NCBI GenBank assembly: GCA_007449985.2
Contig: VIIQ02000141.1
Location: 124,001 to 188,000, forward strand
DNA length: 64,000 bases
DNA from: Desmodesmus armatus
Taxonomy: Eukaryota > Chlorophyta > Chlorophyceae > Sphaeropleales > Scenedesmaceae
Reading direction: 5' to 3'
Shown: one piece after another, positions 36,014-49,600 of the stretch
Layout of the letters: every line of letters begins with the position of its first letter
How positions within the stretch are numbered: position 1 is the stretch's first letter
Notes under the pieces: model-generated
The model's database searches: none
What the model was told of the DNA's origin: nothing
The model's input: only the letters and a program-made list of their open reading frames with translations
Program-made: the position numbers and the translations under genes

Positions 36014-37665
36014 ATGAGTGACTCAGATAGTGATGGGGGTCCCGGGTTGGATGACTTCATGTGGGGCAACCTGGGGGAGGGGGACCGCCTGGAGGTCGAC
36101 TACATGCCCCAGGTACAGCAGCGAGCTGCTTGCAGTGATGCTGTCCGCCAGCATAGCGGATGGCTGCATTGGTTCTTGGGCTACCTTTCTTAGCCAGTCC
36201 TAGGACACCTAGGCTGCTCGACCTGTCCCTCATGTCAGGGCCTGCGTTGGAGCAGACAGCAGCTGTTGCTGCTGCTCCTGTCCGCATCATCGACAAGCGC
36301 CCATCAAACCCTCAATGCCGTGAAACCTTTGGTGATTTGTTTACAAGTGCCCTCGCTGCGTTGCATGCTGCTCCTGCCCTTGCTGCTTGATGCTCGCCAT
36401 GGCCGCTGCTGCAGGATGCTGTTGGTGCGCTGAAAGCTGTGGCCAACCAGACGCAGCTTGGGGCAGTACTGCGGGTGAGCCATGGTCAAGCAGCTGCTAG
36501 TCTTATTGTGTGACCCCATGGGGAACAATGTTTGATACCAGTCCACTTGGCTAGGAAAGCATTCCTGCTGCTGCTGTTCCCGTGGATGATGATGCAGCAG
36601 GAGCTGCTCCATCAGCTTGACAGAGGCAGCCTTTGCAAGGCAACCATACAGCACAGACTTGCAAGTGAATTCCAACTTCCTCCCGGCTGTGACTTCCTAT
36701 TGTATTGTCGCTGATGGGTATCCAAGTATGAAATGGCCTCGCCTGCATGAAGGCTTTCCTGCATCTGCATCTGCTGCCGCCCTTATGCCTGCAGCATGAG
36801 GTCAAGGATGGCGCAGGCAGCTCAGCAGCAGCAGGCAGTGCAGCTGGTGCAGGGCACAACCGTGTCGAGTACATGGATGAGCCCACACTGCCTGAGGACC
36901 TGGAAGATGATGAGTTTCCTGTGCTGCAGCCTGCAGCAGCACCACCAGCAGCAAGGTGTGTGAGGGCGGGTTCTACACAGCCATAGGAAGCCCCTGATCT
37001 CAGACTGCTTGCCTTGTTAGCAGCAGCTTCATTTCACCTGTGGGTTGGCACCTTGAAAGCTGCACAATAATTCTCATTGTGCTGACCCGTCCTTTGAGAT
37101 TCAGCATTGAGGCTTGGGGTTGGCTTGCAACCCTGCTGGCGGAGGTGCTATGAGGCAACAGTAACAGTAAGGCGGAGGTGCGGCGGAGGTGCTAACAGGC
37201 AACAGGCAACAGGCGGAGGTGCTAACAGGCAACAGTAACCCTGCTTGAATAGGTGTGTGGAGCTTGTGCCCTCCAGACCCACAACCTGTGACCAGGTTGC
37301 ATGTCTGTGTTACCGACTTTCCTATGCTGCCACCCATGCAGGCCGGCGCAGTTGGCAGCAGCAGCATATGGGCAGCGGGCGGCAGGAGAGGATGATTATG
37401 ACGACGATGATGAGGAACCTGCAGCAGCAGGTGCAGCAGCAGCAGCAGCCATCAGCATACCAGCACATTTGCAGGCACAGCAGCTGCAAGCTCAGCACCT
37501 GCAGGCTCAGCAGCTGCAGGCCCAGCTGCTGCAGCAGCAACAAGTTGCTGCTCTGCAGCTGCCCGCTGGTGTTGGAGCCGCCCTGCAGCAGCAGTATGCA
37601 GGCCTACAGCAGCAGCAGCTGCTGCACCCAGCAGCACTCGCAGCCGCTGCGCAGCTGCCCCTGCC

Positions 37666-37696
<31 letters not shown>

Positions 37697-40600
37697 GTTC
37701 AGCAGCCAGTGGTACGGCGGCCGCAGCTAACACCAGAGCAGGAGCGGCTGCGGGCGCTGAACAGGGCGACTCCTGCGCAGGAGGCTGAGCAGGAGGCACT
37801 GTCCTTCAGGTGCGTGCATCTTGAATGCGGAGTTGGGTCTGTTGAGCAGTGCAAAGGGCACAGGCAAATTGTCCCTGAGCTGAGTTGAACTAGTGGTGTG
37901 TGAGTACTTGCACCAGCTGCTAGTTAGTACAGGCACGAATGCAGCCCGGGTGACAAGTGCTCAGCACAGTGACAAGGCTGACCACTTTCTGATGTAATTG
38001 TGATTGTGTGTTCTCCCACACCAGGTACCTGGACCTGGATCAGCTTGGTGAGGACATTGTGCACTTCTCTGAGCTGTACGTGCCCACTGACAACCAGATC
38101 AAGGTGAGGGAGGGATGAAGGGCGGCTAGGACTTGTTGGCAGCTGACTGCACTGCCAGGGCAGAAGTGATGGTGCTAAAGTAGTATCATCACCATACAAC
38201 ACGGTGGCAGTGTGATAGTTCACTCATTCAGCTGAGGTGCCCTCAGTGTGTCTGTCGGCCGTGTGTCAGCTTGACATGCCCTGGGCCCTCAACAAAGCTG
38301 TTGACCACCCTAAGCACCTGCCTGCCGGCTTCGCTTTGCTTTTTGCGCCTGTGCATATGCTTGCCTGCAGAACGCGTACCTTCAGTCCTTTGCGCGGGTG
38401 CCACCCTCAGACAAGCAGCACCAGGACCAACCCTGGGAGCGTGCACGGCAACGTGCTGACGCCATGCTCAACAGGTGCGGTTGGTCTGACCCTGTTGGTA
38501 TATTGCACCACAGCTTGTACAGTTTGACTGTAAGAGATGACCTGTTTGGCGATGGGTGTTTTCACATTCATTGAGCCAAGGTCTGTGATAACAACTGAGA
38601 GCCACAACCCACACAAAATTGCGACTGTACTCTGCTGTACCTGTATTGGTTGTACCAGGCACTACCAGCAGAAGGCCCTGCAGCAGCCTGGTGCTGATGC
38701 TGACGTGGCGGATGATGACACTGAGAAGTTCCATAGGGGTGACACTGCTGTTGCAGCTGCTGAGGGCAACGTGGTGCAGCTGGGGCTGCAGAACATACGG
38801 CTGGAGGTGGTGGAGGAACTGAGTGAGGCAGAGGAGGAGCTCTTTGCATCAGACCCACAGGGTGAGTGGGTGCTGGCAGTGAGTGGATGGGGAATAAGGC
38901 TTGCTCTTGTGTTATAGCAGGGTTTGTGTGCATCAAGGCTGATCCAGCACACCAGTGCATGATTTAACACTGCAATAGACAGTGTTGCCCTCCTTCATTC
39001 GCTTGTACAGATGTCAATATGGTGTTGATGTTTTCTTATCTTATGTGTATGTGCTGTCTTATTGCGATGTGCAGGTTTGGGCAGGGCCATGCTGCAGGCA
39101 GCTCGGCTGAATGCTGCTCGCGCAGCTGCCAAGGCAGCAGCTGCAGCTGTGAAGGCCGCACAAGCCAAGGCAGCGGCCACAGCAGGTGACACAGACGCTG
39201 CTGCAGAGGCAGCAGCTGAAGCAGCAGCAGCAGAGGAGGCAGCAGCTAGTGCCAGGCTGCAGGGCGTCACAGCTGGCATGCAGGGTTTAGGGCTCAAGGG
39301 CCTGGCAGTAAACCCTCACGCCCTGGACGCGCTTCAAGCTGACATCCTGCCTGACTGGGAGCAGGAAGTCTTCTGGGGTTCCAGCACAGCCCCACCTCCT
39401 CTGCCTAATCAGCAGCTGCTACCCAGTGCAGCTCTGGCCAGCCTGCAGCAGCAGCAGCAGCAGGCGCTTGCCTTGGTGCAGCAGGCTACACAGCAGCAGG
39501 GGATGCCGTCCGCAGGCTCACTGGGACTGCCAGGCATGCCATCCATGGCCCTACCAGGTATGTCCACTGCCATGTCTGGCCTGCCGCCTGCAGGCCAGGG
39601 CATAGGGTTACCCTCAGCACACACTGGCTTGCCAGGAGGCTCCTTTACTGCAGCAGGGCCGGTTTTGGCTGGGTCGATGCTGCCAGGTGCTTCAGGCTCT
39701 CTGCTGAGCCAGGGTACTGGTGCTGCCGATGCCATGGGCCAGTGGGGCGGCATTGGCATGGGCCAGCTAGACCCTGCGGCAGCTGCAGCAATGCCGGATC
39801 CTGCGGCCGCAGCAGCGGCTGCTGCGCCAATGGGTGAGGGTGGCGGAGAGCAGGGCAGGGGGCCAGCGAGGGGTAAAGGGGCACGGTTAGGCAAGCCTCG
39901 GAGGCCACTGCCAGCTGCTCTTGCTGAGCTGAAGCTGCACAGACAGATGCTGCGGCTGATGCCATCCATAGCCGCCGCGGCAGCGACCCAAGCCGCCGCA
40001 GAGGCCGTTGACGCTGCGGCGGCGGCTGCGGCGGCTGCAGCCGCCAGTGGGGACCGTGCTGCGGCGGCTGCGCTGCCGCAGAGGTGGGGCGGCGGCTCGC
40101 AGACGGGGTCAAAGGCAGGGACGGCATCTGCGGAGGCAGCGGCGGCAGCAGACCAGCTGAAGCTGATGCACGTGGGGGAGCTTCTGCAGCGAGACCTGAA
40201 GCCAGTACTACCGGACGATGACGACTGGATGAATGACATCGTCTGGGATGCAGAAGATGCGGCCAGTACAGCTGCCGGCAGCATGCTGCAGCAGCAGCAG
40301 CAGCTAGCGCGGACGGTGCCGTCCCTTGGTGCAGCAGGGGCGTCGCTTGCTGAGCAGCAGCAGGCGCTGGTGCTGCGACAGCAGGGGGTTGGGGGGCGTA
40401 CTGCTGTGCTGTGGGACCTGAACGATCCTTACATGGTGTTTGAGGCGGCCAGCACGCAGCCCTACATCCATGCCAGCGCCATGATGCACCCGGTGCCTGT
40501 GCAGGTGAGGGTATGTGTGTGCATGACGGGGTTTTGGCCAGCAATGGTTTTGGGGCGTGGACAATTTGTGGCAGTGCAGCTTGAGTGCGCTGATACTAGT

Positions 40601-43600
40601 ACGGACCCAGCACGGTTGCCCTACTTAGGTAGTCTGTTGGCCAACCACCGCACTGTCCCTCTTTCGCATCGCCTGTGTGTGTTTTTGCAATGCATCTGGC
40701 CTTTACCAGACATAGCGTGACAAATGGGTTTGTGGTGTGTGTGGTACTGGTCTGCTGCAGGCTGCTGCGCCTGTGCCGCCCCACCTGGCGACCGAGAAGG
40801 ACCCCCTGCTGCGGCAGCTGGCCCCCCTGCACATCTCACGGGACTACCTCTACCAAGCTACTGAGCGCACATCTGGCCGTGCAGTGACAACAGGTGAGCT
40901 GGGGCAGCAGCCCGCCGCAGTGCACATTGATGACTTTGTTATCCACGTCGCAATGTGGCTTACGCTTTCCTCTTGCAGGCCGCTGTAACCGTGTTCGAAC
41001 GGCGATGCACCATGCCGGTTGCCGTGGCAGACATGCAGCTGGCTACGGCACTCACACATCAGCTGCTTATGTGGGTGAAGATTGAGCCTGATTCTCCAGG
41101 ATAAGCCTGTCCTTGTCCCCTTGGCTCGTGTTGACAGCACTGTAGCGTTTGGTTGCGTACTATGCAATCACATGCTACAGTGCTGGCAAGTTGAGCCACC
41201 AGGATGGAAGTTCCATGTTTGGGGAAGCAGTTTCAAACCCACCCATCAACATCCAGTCAGAAGCTCCCAGTCGAGGCAAGAGCCAACCTTGTGTGTATAT
41301 GACATTGCAGGACGACACAGCACGTTGGCAATCTCGCTGGCCACAGTGCCGGTGTTCCCCAAGGATGCCATGACCATGTTCTGGCACAGGCCCAAAAGGT
41401 TAGCGCTGGACATGCGCATGCACATACACACATGACTAGTTGCAAGTCATGTCCCAACACACCTCAGCACACATCATTCTGCAAGTGCTGTTGCTCAGTC
41501 CAGCAGGGCCGGTGATTGCATGTCCGTGCTTGCGCAGCATGTGCCGTTGAGTCGCCGCTGGATGTCCCATACGGCCTGTCCGGTGTATTACATCGCCAGG
41601 CGTGGAAGGTCGCTGTAGGCATGCTCCCACAAGCCTCAGGATAATGCTGATCGCCTGTCACACCTGCAGCTGCGTGTGTCTCCTGCTGTGTTGGTGTCTT
41701 GTACCTGCAGCTTCTGGTCTGCGGCACACTTCCTGTACTGCTTGGAGGAGCGGCGGCGGAACAATGAGGAGAAGATGATGCGTAACCCAGACTGGTTCCC
41801 TGAGAGCGATTCGCTCAAGTTTGAGCCTGTGAGTATGCAGGGAATCACAAAAATGGGAGGGTTGTGTGGTGCGGCGAGGGGTGCTGCTGACAGCGTTCAG
41901 CTGGCGGCCGTGCCCAACTTGGTGGGATGGCATGTGCACTGACAGGTATAAGACAGTCGCTGGATCTCTCGCAGTGGCAGGACTCCCAAGTGTACACAAT
42001 TGCAGCTTGAGCGGGTTTATCCAAAGTTCACCCCAAAATGAACAGTGTATGTGCTATGCTGTGCCGCTTCGTCTGTCCTGTGCACGTGACAGGTTGGGCT
42101 GAATCTGCGCAAAGGCAACACAGGGACAGTTGCTACCGGAACAACCCGCTTCAGGGAAGTATGGGAGGTGCGTCGCTATGGCAGTTGGTCTCATATGCTG
42201 GGCAGCAATCCCAGGTCGCCCCGGCACTACCAATCACTTGCGGTGTGCTGGCACCCAACCAGCTACCTCATCAGCATGGGTGGGCCTCATGTTGCCGGTG
42301 GCATGATGATTTGTTACCCGCAAATGCATTGTATCCATTGTGACCCTTGAAGACGTGAACATGTTCGCCCGGGAGGCAATGGGGGAGCAAGCTTCATGAC
42401 CGCAAGCTCTTTTCTGATTCTGCAATCAGTCTGGTGCTGCTTGCAGCGGTGTGGCCGTACTGCACTGGCCCGGTCTGTGCTGTACTGTAGAGTACTGCAC
42501 AGTACTCTTTGGTACTGCACTGTGTTATCTTGACTGTGATTTTGCTTGTTGTACTGCTGCTGCAGTTCATCAAGGGGCAGCGGAACTTCAAGGATGCCTT
42601 CAGCGTTGAAACCCCTCTGATGAGGAGCTTTGGCCCTGGCTACAACTTTGCTGCTGTGGACCACATGTGGATGGGCAGCTGGCTGACAGACCAGGCAAAG
42701 TGAGAACGGAAAGATGCTGCGTATGCTTTTGGGCCTGATGTTTGCCTCCTGTTGAACACTCGCTTGACGGTTCAACAGTGCTTGTGAAGCCAATGGGTTG
42801 TGGAATGCCGCATGCAGGGGAGTGTGCCTTGTTTTCCCTGATATTGAACACTACCAAAGCAGGTTTCAAGCCCAGTTACGTTACGGCAGGAGTCATCCAG
42901 CAGGTGTTGTGTCTGGTGCACATTGTGGAGTCTCTGCTGAGTTGGCTGTCTGGCATGTGTTTGTGTGCTGCAGGAGCCTGGCTGAGCTGGGTTTCAGGCA
43001 CGGCATCAATTATGTCATCCCGGTGTGGACCCTGCTGGCCCCCCTCAGGACCAAGGAGGTGGCAGTGCTGCAGCCACCCAATGTGCCCTGCAGGTGCGCA
43101 TGGCGGTGGACATAATGATTATGTGGAAGGAAATACGTTGCAATTGGGTCAGCATGGCTGTGGATGTGTTCATGGGAAAGGAAACACATCAGGCTGGGGT
43201 CAGCACGGGCTGGGGTCAGCATGGGCTTCGGTAATTACGCCGTCTTTGGAAGCTGACTGGGTCTGTGTGGTGGGTCGTGCTGACATGCTTTGGGTTAGTG
43301 CTGCCTGATTCTGCGTGTAAAGACATGCTTGCCTGTCAGAAAATCTCAGCACCAGGTTGCAGCTGGTTGCTGTTGCGCTTCTCTCCTTGATTGCTTCCAA
43401 ATGCGTAGCGTCCATGTGCTGATCCTGCCCTGCGCTGCCGCCAGGCCTCCCGCTGCCCTGAAGAACATCAAGGCGCTGAGTGCGTCCACACCGGGCCATG
43501 TGCTGCTGCTGGAGTACCTGGAGGAGCGGCCCCTCATGATGCTGCAGACAGGAATGGGCATGCGGCTCACGACATACTACAGGTATTGCACTCAGTAGGG

Positions 43601-46600
43601 GGGTTGGTTATAACGCATGTGTTGGCAGTGTGCAGAGGGGGTGTCAACCATGAACATTGACACACCTGTGCAAACCTGTCTAGTACCCTGTGGTTGCAGC
43701 TGCTGCAGTTGCAAACGGGAGGACTTTGGCAGCATCAGAGGTTGTGAGGGGTGCCATTGTTGATTTGCCCGGCACTCAGTTTGGGTACAAGCACGTGGTG
43801 GTATCTATTCAGTGTGGTGATTTTACGCACTGTTGGAACAGCACCTTGGACACCTGCTCAACACTTTGCAAGACTGGAGCTGTGCACTCAATGTTCTCCT
43901 GCCATGGGTTGGTTGCCCTGCAGGCGCCGGAATGACAGCGACATGCACTACCAGGCCTTGCAGGCTGAGTACAGCGAGGGGCTGCTGCAGCGGCAGGTGA
44001 GCATGCCGGCCGCGCCTGTTGCTGTGCAGGCTGTGCGATTGTAGTATTGGAGTGCCACTTTCCGAATTGAGAACAGCACTGACTCACCATGCTTACATAC
44101 TACAGAAGTACCGGTACCTGCACCTGAGGTACCTGCACATGCAGCCTGTGTTGTTTGTTCAACAACGGTTGAAGTATCGGCGGCCCTGGCTTTGACCGCA
44201 GCCCTACCCACAATTTGGACCGGGGGTGCCTGTCGTCTGATTTGAAGACAAGTGTTGCAGGTGGGGGTGGTGAACGAATACGTCTTGGCGTTCTGGTTTG
44301 CTGCACTGACGACCTGTGTGTGCACTGTGATTGACGCATACATCCCTCTGCAGGCACTGCCACTGACGAGCACTGATGGCTTTGAGTCCCGTCCTCCGTG
44401 GATGGTGGGCACTGCGCAGCTCCTGACCCCGGACGACCCCTCACCCTTCTACGAGCTGGCGCCCATCCCACCTGGGGAGATGCAGTTTGCTGTGGACACG
44501 CCATGCTTCAGGTCTGTGGTCCTGTGGTCTTTCTTGCCCAGCCCAGCTGCACATGCGATCGCTTGATGCTGCATGTGCTACTGTGCAGCCCGTGGTGGGC
44601 AACTGGGTCTTTTTCTCTGTCGCCAGTGCCAACCCTACCACACTCCTCTCCCTGTAGCCCACAATGGGGCCAGTCACAATCATGCAGGTGCTGTATCGAT
44701 CGGCTGCACACTCAGCAGCGCCACTCTGGGTCAAGCATCTCCTGCAGGCACCGAACTTGTCTTGCAGCGCACTGACATATGTGGACTCCGAGGGGCTTTG
44801 CAACCAACGCCGTCCTTAACCCAGTAATTGGACACAAATAGTTTCAGTTACAGTTTACTTGGTAATTGGACACAAAGCCTGGACTTGACAACACCCACCC
44901 TGGTCTGTTCACCTCGTGCAGGGCTCCAGCTGTGCCCCATGTGGCATCCTACACTGACTTCATGTTGGTGCGCATGCAAGCCGGCAACATTGCTCTCAGG
45001 GAGATCACGGGGTGTGTGGCAGTGGGGCAGCAGCACCCCAGCGTGCCCATCTGGGCGCCAGGGTCAGAGCAGGCGGTGGCGTACGAGAGAGCGCGCTTCA
45101 AGGTATGCACTCATCCTTTCCAATGCAGGCGTGCAATGTAGAACAGTATAGGCAGCAGGATATGTGTCTGCCCTGACCGGTCAGCTTCAGACCAAAACCA
45201 CTGGCTGGGACTTTTGTAAGAGGTGGAGCACAAACATGACCCATGCAGGTCTGCTGAGTTGTGCTGCCATAGGCAGCAACAGGAAGCACAGGTGCTGTGG
45301 CTTTGTCACAGAGTGTCTTTACTTTGCGCCAGGCCTGTCCTTGCTGGCAGCGCATCATTTCTGTGCCAATCTTTGGATGCAATGTCTGCTGTGGTGCATG
45401 TTGCAGGTGTGGGTGATCAGGACGCTGCGCACACGTGCTGACAGGCCGGCGGTGAAGGCCGGCAAGGACATCCCCAGTGTGTCCCTGCAGGAGATGCAGG
45501 CACCTACAGCCTTTGTCCAAATGAGCATTGGGCGCGACCCCAACGAGCTCATACGCCTGCTGCGGGAGGAGTGAGTCCCATGTTGCTGGGTTGCAGGCTG
45601 CTCGTTGCCGTGATCGACCCAGTTGTTGGACACACAACCCTGGACTTTCCACCACCCTCCCTGGGCTGTTGGGGAGCAGGGACACCTGGTCCAGATGCAT
45701 AGGCTAGGACCATGTAGATGTTTGGACCTGCCCCAGATGCAGACGCTGGGACCCTGCATATGCAAAGATTAGATGCGTGAACCTGCAGGTGCTTGAATGC
45801 TGACTGGCAATGCCTCATTTTGACAGCTGATGTCTGCAGGGGGTCAGTGGAGTCAAATCTGTTGTGGGTTGTGCCAGCCCTGTCAGCATTGCACTGTTTG
45901 CCGCAATGACTTTATCACAGTATGTCACTATAGGATGGTGAGATGGGTGTGTCAGCACCTCGTGCCTGCGCATTGTGCCCAACGCAGGTGCCAGTGCATC
46001 CCGGTCCCTGACAAGCCAGGCCACTGGACGTTCATGCCCAATGCCAAGCTGCCAAACGACCAGGACCTCAAGAAGATGGTGAGGGCCTAGCAGCCACACC
46101 CTGCAGTTGCACTTGTAGCTGCCGTTTGCTGGCCTACCAGCTTTGTTTGATTCTCAGGATGCCACAGGGTGCAGTTGCAGCTGCTGCTGTTGCTGCACCA
46201 CCAACAACCTCAAGCAGGGATTTGGACAGACTGTGTGTGTGTCCGCTGAGCAGTGCACCACCATGAAGCAGTGGCAACTCTTTGGGCCTGCATCAGTACA
46301 CAGGAGATGCAGCTGGGTGACTCATGCTTGATGCGTCGCCATCACCCCATGGTCCTCTTTGCCACCCTACAATGTCTTTGCTGGCCTTTCCTGAGCCATG
46401 TCACAGTAACAGTCATGCCCTGTGCTGTGCTGTGCTGTGCTGTGTCTTTTCCAGGTGACTCCTGACCAGGCAGTTCAATATGAGGCACTGCTGGCTGGGC
46501 TGGGGCAGCGGGACACCTGGCACATCAACGCAAATGCTGACATGATCGTGAAGCAGCTGTCTGAGCTGCCGGCTGGCCCTGCCACAACGCTGCGCCTGGT

Positions 46601-49600
46601 GCTGGACATGCTGCTGCCTGACACAGCTGGACGGCAGGCTGCTGCAGCCATTGAGCAGTGTGTGCTGGTGAGGACTTCGGTCACTGCACTGAAATTGAGC
46701 AGACACCTTTTGGCAGATACTAACAAGCCAGGCTGTGTTATGACGGCTGCTTTACAGTTTGCGTATGGCTGGCACAGTCCGTCCCAGCAGGACAAGTGTT
46801 TGCGCTGAGTACAGTGTTGCCCGTGCTTACTGATGTGGTGCCTGCCGATTTGCAGAACACCCCCTGGGCCCAGTCGGCCGCTTACCAGGCATCACTAGTG
46901 CAGGATGTGCGCAACCCTGCAGCCCTGACGCTGGTGGGCCGGGGCGACCCCACCGGGCGGGGCAGGGGCTTTGCGTTTGTGCGCGACGACCCGAAGCGTG
47001 CAAAGGAGGAGGCGGCGCCACCACCAGGAGTGCAGGCCGCAGCCGATGGCACCATCACAGGTTGGCTATTGTACAGGATGTGTTGTACTTACCATGCGTG
47101 ACAGCTCATATGCATGTGAGTCGGTTCCTTGCCCCTACAGCTTGCATGCATCTGTGTGTCTCAGCCAGCACTGCTTATGTGCCTTGTGAGCGGCAGCTGT
47201 TCGTATACACCGTGGTTCAAGGTGGTGCAGGTGCTGACTGTCACGATCTCTCACTGGTTTGGTTTCTGTGCGCAGGGACGGGTGCAGACCTGCGCCGCCT
47301 CAGCCACAAGCGTGCTGGTGAGATCCTGGAGACCAAGTTTGGCATGGACCCCTCGGTGGTTGCAGGCATAGCTCGCTGGGACAGGATCGACACGATCAGG
47401 AGGTACGTTGAGTGCCGGTGACTTCACTCCGCATGGTGAAGTTCATTCGGTGTTGTGAAGGAAGCACGCAGTGTTTGAAGCAAGATATCAGTCTGTTGTC
47501 ATGTCAAGGAGATCACTAATGCTTGGCTTTGTGTCATGCATGCAGGGCTGTGCGTGACCCCGCAAATGCGGCACTGGTCAACTTGGATCCCGAGCTGCAG
47601 CAGTGGGTGCGCAACATCAAGATGAGTGCTGAGGACATGCGGAGCAAGATGCGCAACACTGCGGCACCCATCTTCGCCAAGCAGGTGGGGCTCTTGCGGA
47701 GGCGAGGATGTCTTTCTTTGCTGATTGGTTCTCCACCGGTCTGGATACTGTCTTTCTCAATTCATGCAGGCATACGTGCAGTCTGAAAGTGTGTGTCTAG
47801 CGCCTAGGAAGGTATAATGATGCTTTACTATGCTGTACACTTTGGTGTTGACCCACACGTCGGAAGTACAGCTCTGATTGCCAGATGTGGGTTGTTTTGT
47901 GCTGCTGACATGCAGATGAATGCGCTGCTAGAGCCCTGGGACGACGGTGCAGAGTCAGCAGACCTCACATGGGGCCTGCCGCAGCAGCTGGCTGCAGCAG
48001 TGGCGGCAGACGCCGAGGCCGACACCGCCACATCAGACATGCGAGCAGCAGCAGCTGAGAAGCTGCAGGCAGCAAAGGACAGCATGGATGCAGCAGCTAT
48101 CGCTGCAGCCACAGAAGCATACAACAAGGCTTCGGAGCAGCTGGCTCTGCCGCTGGGCTCTGGGCTGTGCTGGGGACCGGCAAAGTCACTTGAGCTGCCG
48201 CCAATGCACAGGGGCACCACGGTAAGTTGCTCTGCTTGAATGGACAGTGACAATGTTTTCGCAACAACACCTGCATCTTTAGGGTGTAGGGTTCAGGCCC
48301 ACGCCCTAAAGCCAAATCAGGCTTTCAATCCAAACCTCCTGCAGTATAGATGTCGTGGGTGGATCAGAGCCATGCATGGCATGCTGGGCCAGCTGTCATT
48401 CCTGGCGTTGATGTGTTGTGGTGATGCAGGCCGCCAGCAGAAGCCTGCCTAGGGGGCACAAGCCAGTCCCTGGCGAGCGCCGCATCAGGCGTGTCATCAA
48501 GTACTGCACAGGTGAACAGGCATGGGGTCAGTTCACTCCTTGTCAGCAGCGCCGCCGTGTGTGTGGTGAGGTTGATCAATGTCACATATGGCAAAACTGG
48601 CCACTGCTAAGGCTGCCCAGGCAAACAGCTTACGACTCAGTATGGTCAGCACCACCATGCCCTGAGCACTTGGCACACTTGGCTTCCAATCCAATTCATG
48701 TTGCGGCTACCGGATCAGCTTGTTGTGCTGTGGTGTCTTTGATTGTGGCTGCAGGCAACCAGAGCTTTGTGACGCGCATCATGTACATCTACAGCAGGGA
48801 GGAGATGGCGGCACTCAACGCGCTCTACAAGTCAGGGGACGGCTTTGGCTCCAGGAACATCATGCCGCCAGCAGGTGGGGCCACATGCAAGGAGGTGGCT
48901 GGGCTGCTGCATGGATGTCCCTGCATGGTGGTTGTTTGCAGAACCAGGCTGGACAAGCAGCATGATTGCGCGTGGCAGTCGCAGTACCTGAGCCGCTGCG
49001 GTGTTGTTGTGTGTACTTCTAATTGTTTGGTTGTACGCTTGCACAGGTTGGCTGCTCATGTTTTCTTGTTGCACTTCTGCTGACCCCCCCCCCCCCCATG
49101 CAGACAAGAAGTCAAAGTACAGCCGCAACGTGCCGCTGGGGCAGCCATTCCAGGACTGGTGGCCTAACCCCGAGGTCGACCTCCCACCGCTGCCAGCAGC
49201 AGAACAGGCCCCCGCAGCCGCTGCAGCCGCCGCTGCCGCAGGCGGGGCGTCCGGGGGTGCTGCCAACCCAGCCTACTGGGCCGACCCCGGCACGCAAGCC
49301 GCCGCAGGGTATGCGGCTTACGCCCCAGCGCAGGATGCTATGGCGTGGGCGCCAGCGCAGCCGGCAATGCAGGCGGCTCCGGCGCGGGCGCCGAAGATGA
49401 GTAAGAAGCAGCTGCAGAAGCTGAAGGAGCTTGAGCGGAAGAAGGCGCAGGCGGCTGTGAGGAAGGGGGCCAAGAAGCGGCGGCGGGGTGATGATTACGA
49501 GTTCAGTGAAGATGATGACGATGACTTTGAGGTGTGTGGAGGGGTTCTTTGGGTTGTGGGTGGACTGGGTGATGGGTCGTGTGATGAGTGACTGAGGGTG

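Noticed and set aside
36239..36334. Possible extra TAF1 exon reading APVRIIDKRPSNP
   Set aside because: Its frame does not fit the phase 0 end of exon 1, while exon 1 joins directly to 36414 with good similarity to the TAF1 N-terminus (LEVDYMPQDAVGALKAVA).
39100..40300. Long minus-strand frames (291 and 299 codons) opposite TAF1 exon 8
   Set aside because: They are antisense shadows of an Ala/Gln-rich exon; the plus strand carries TAF1 motifs.
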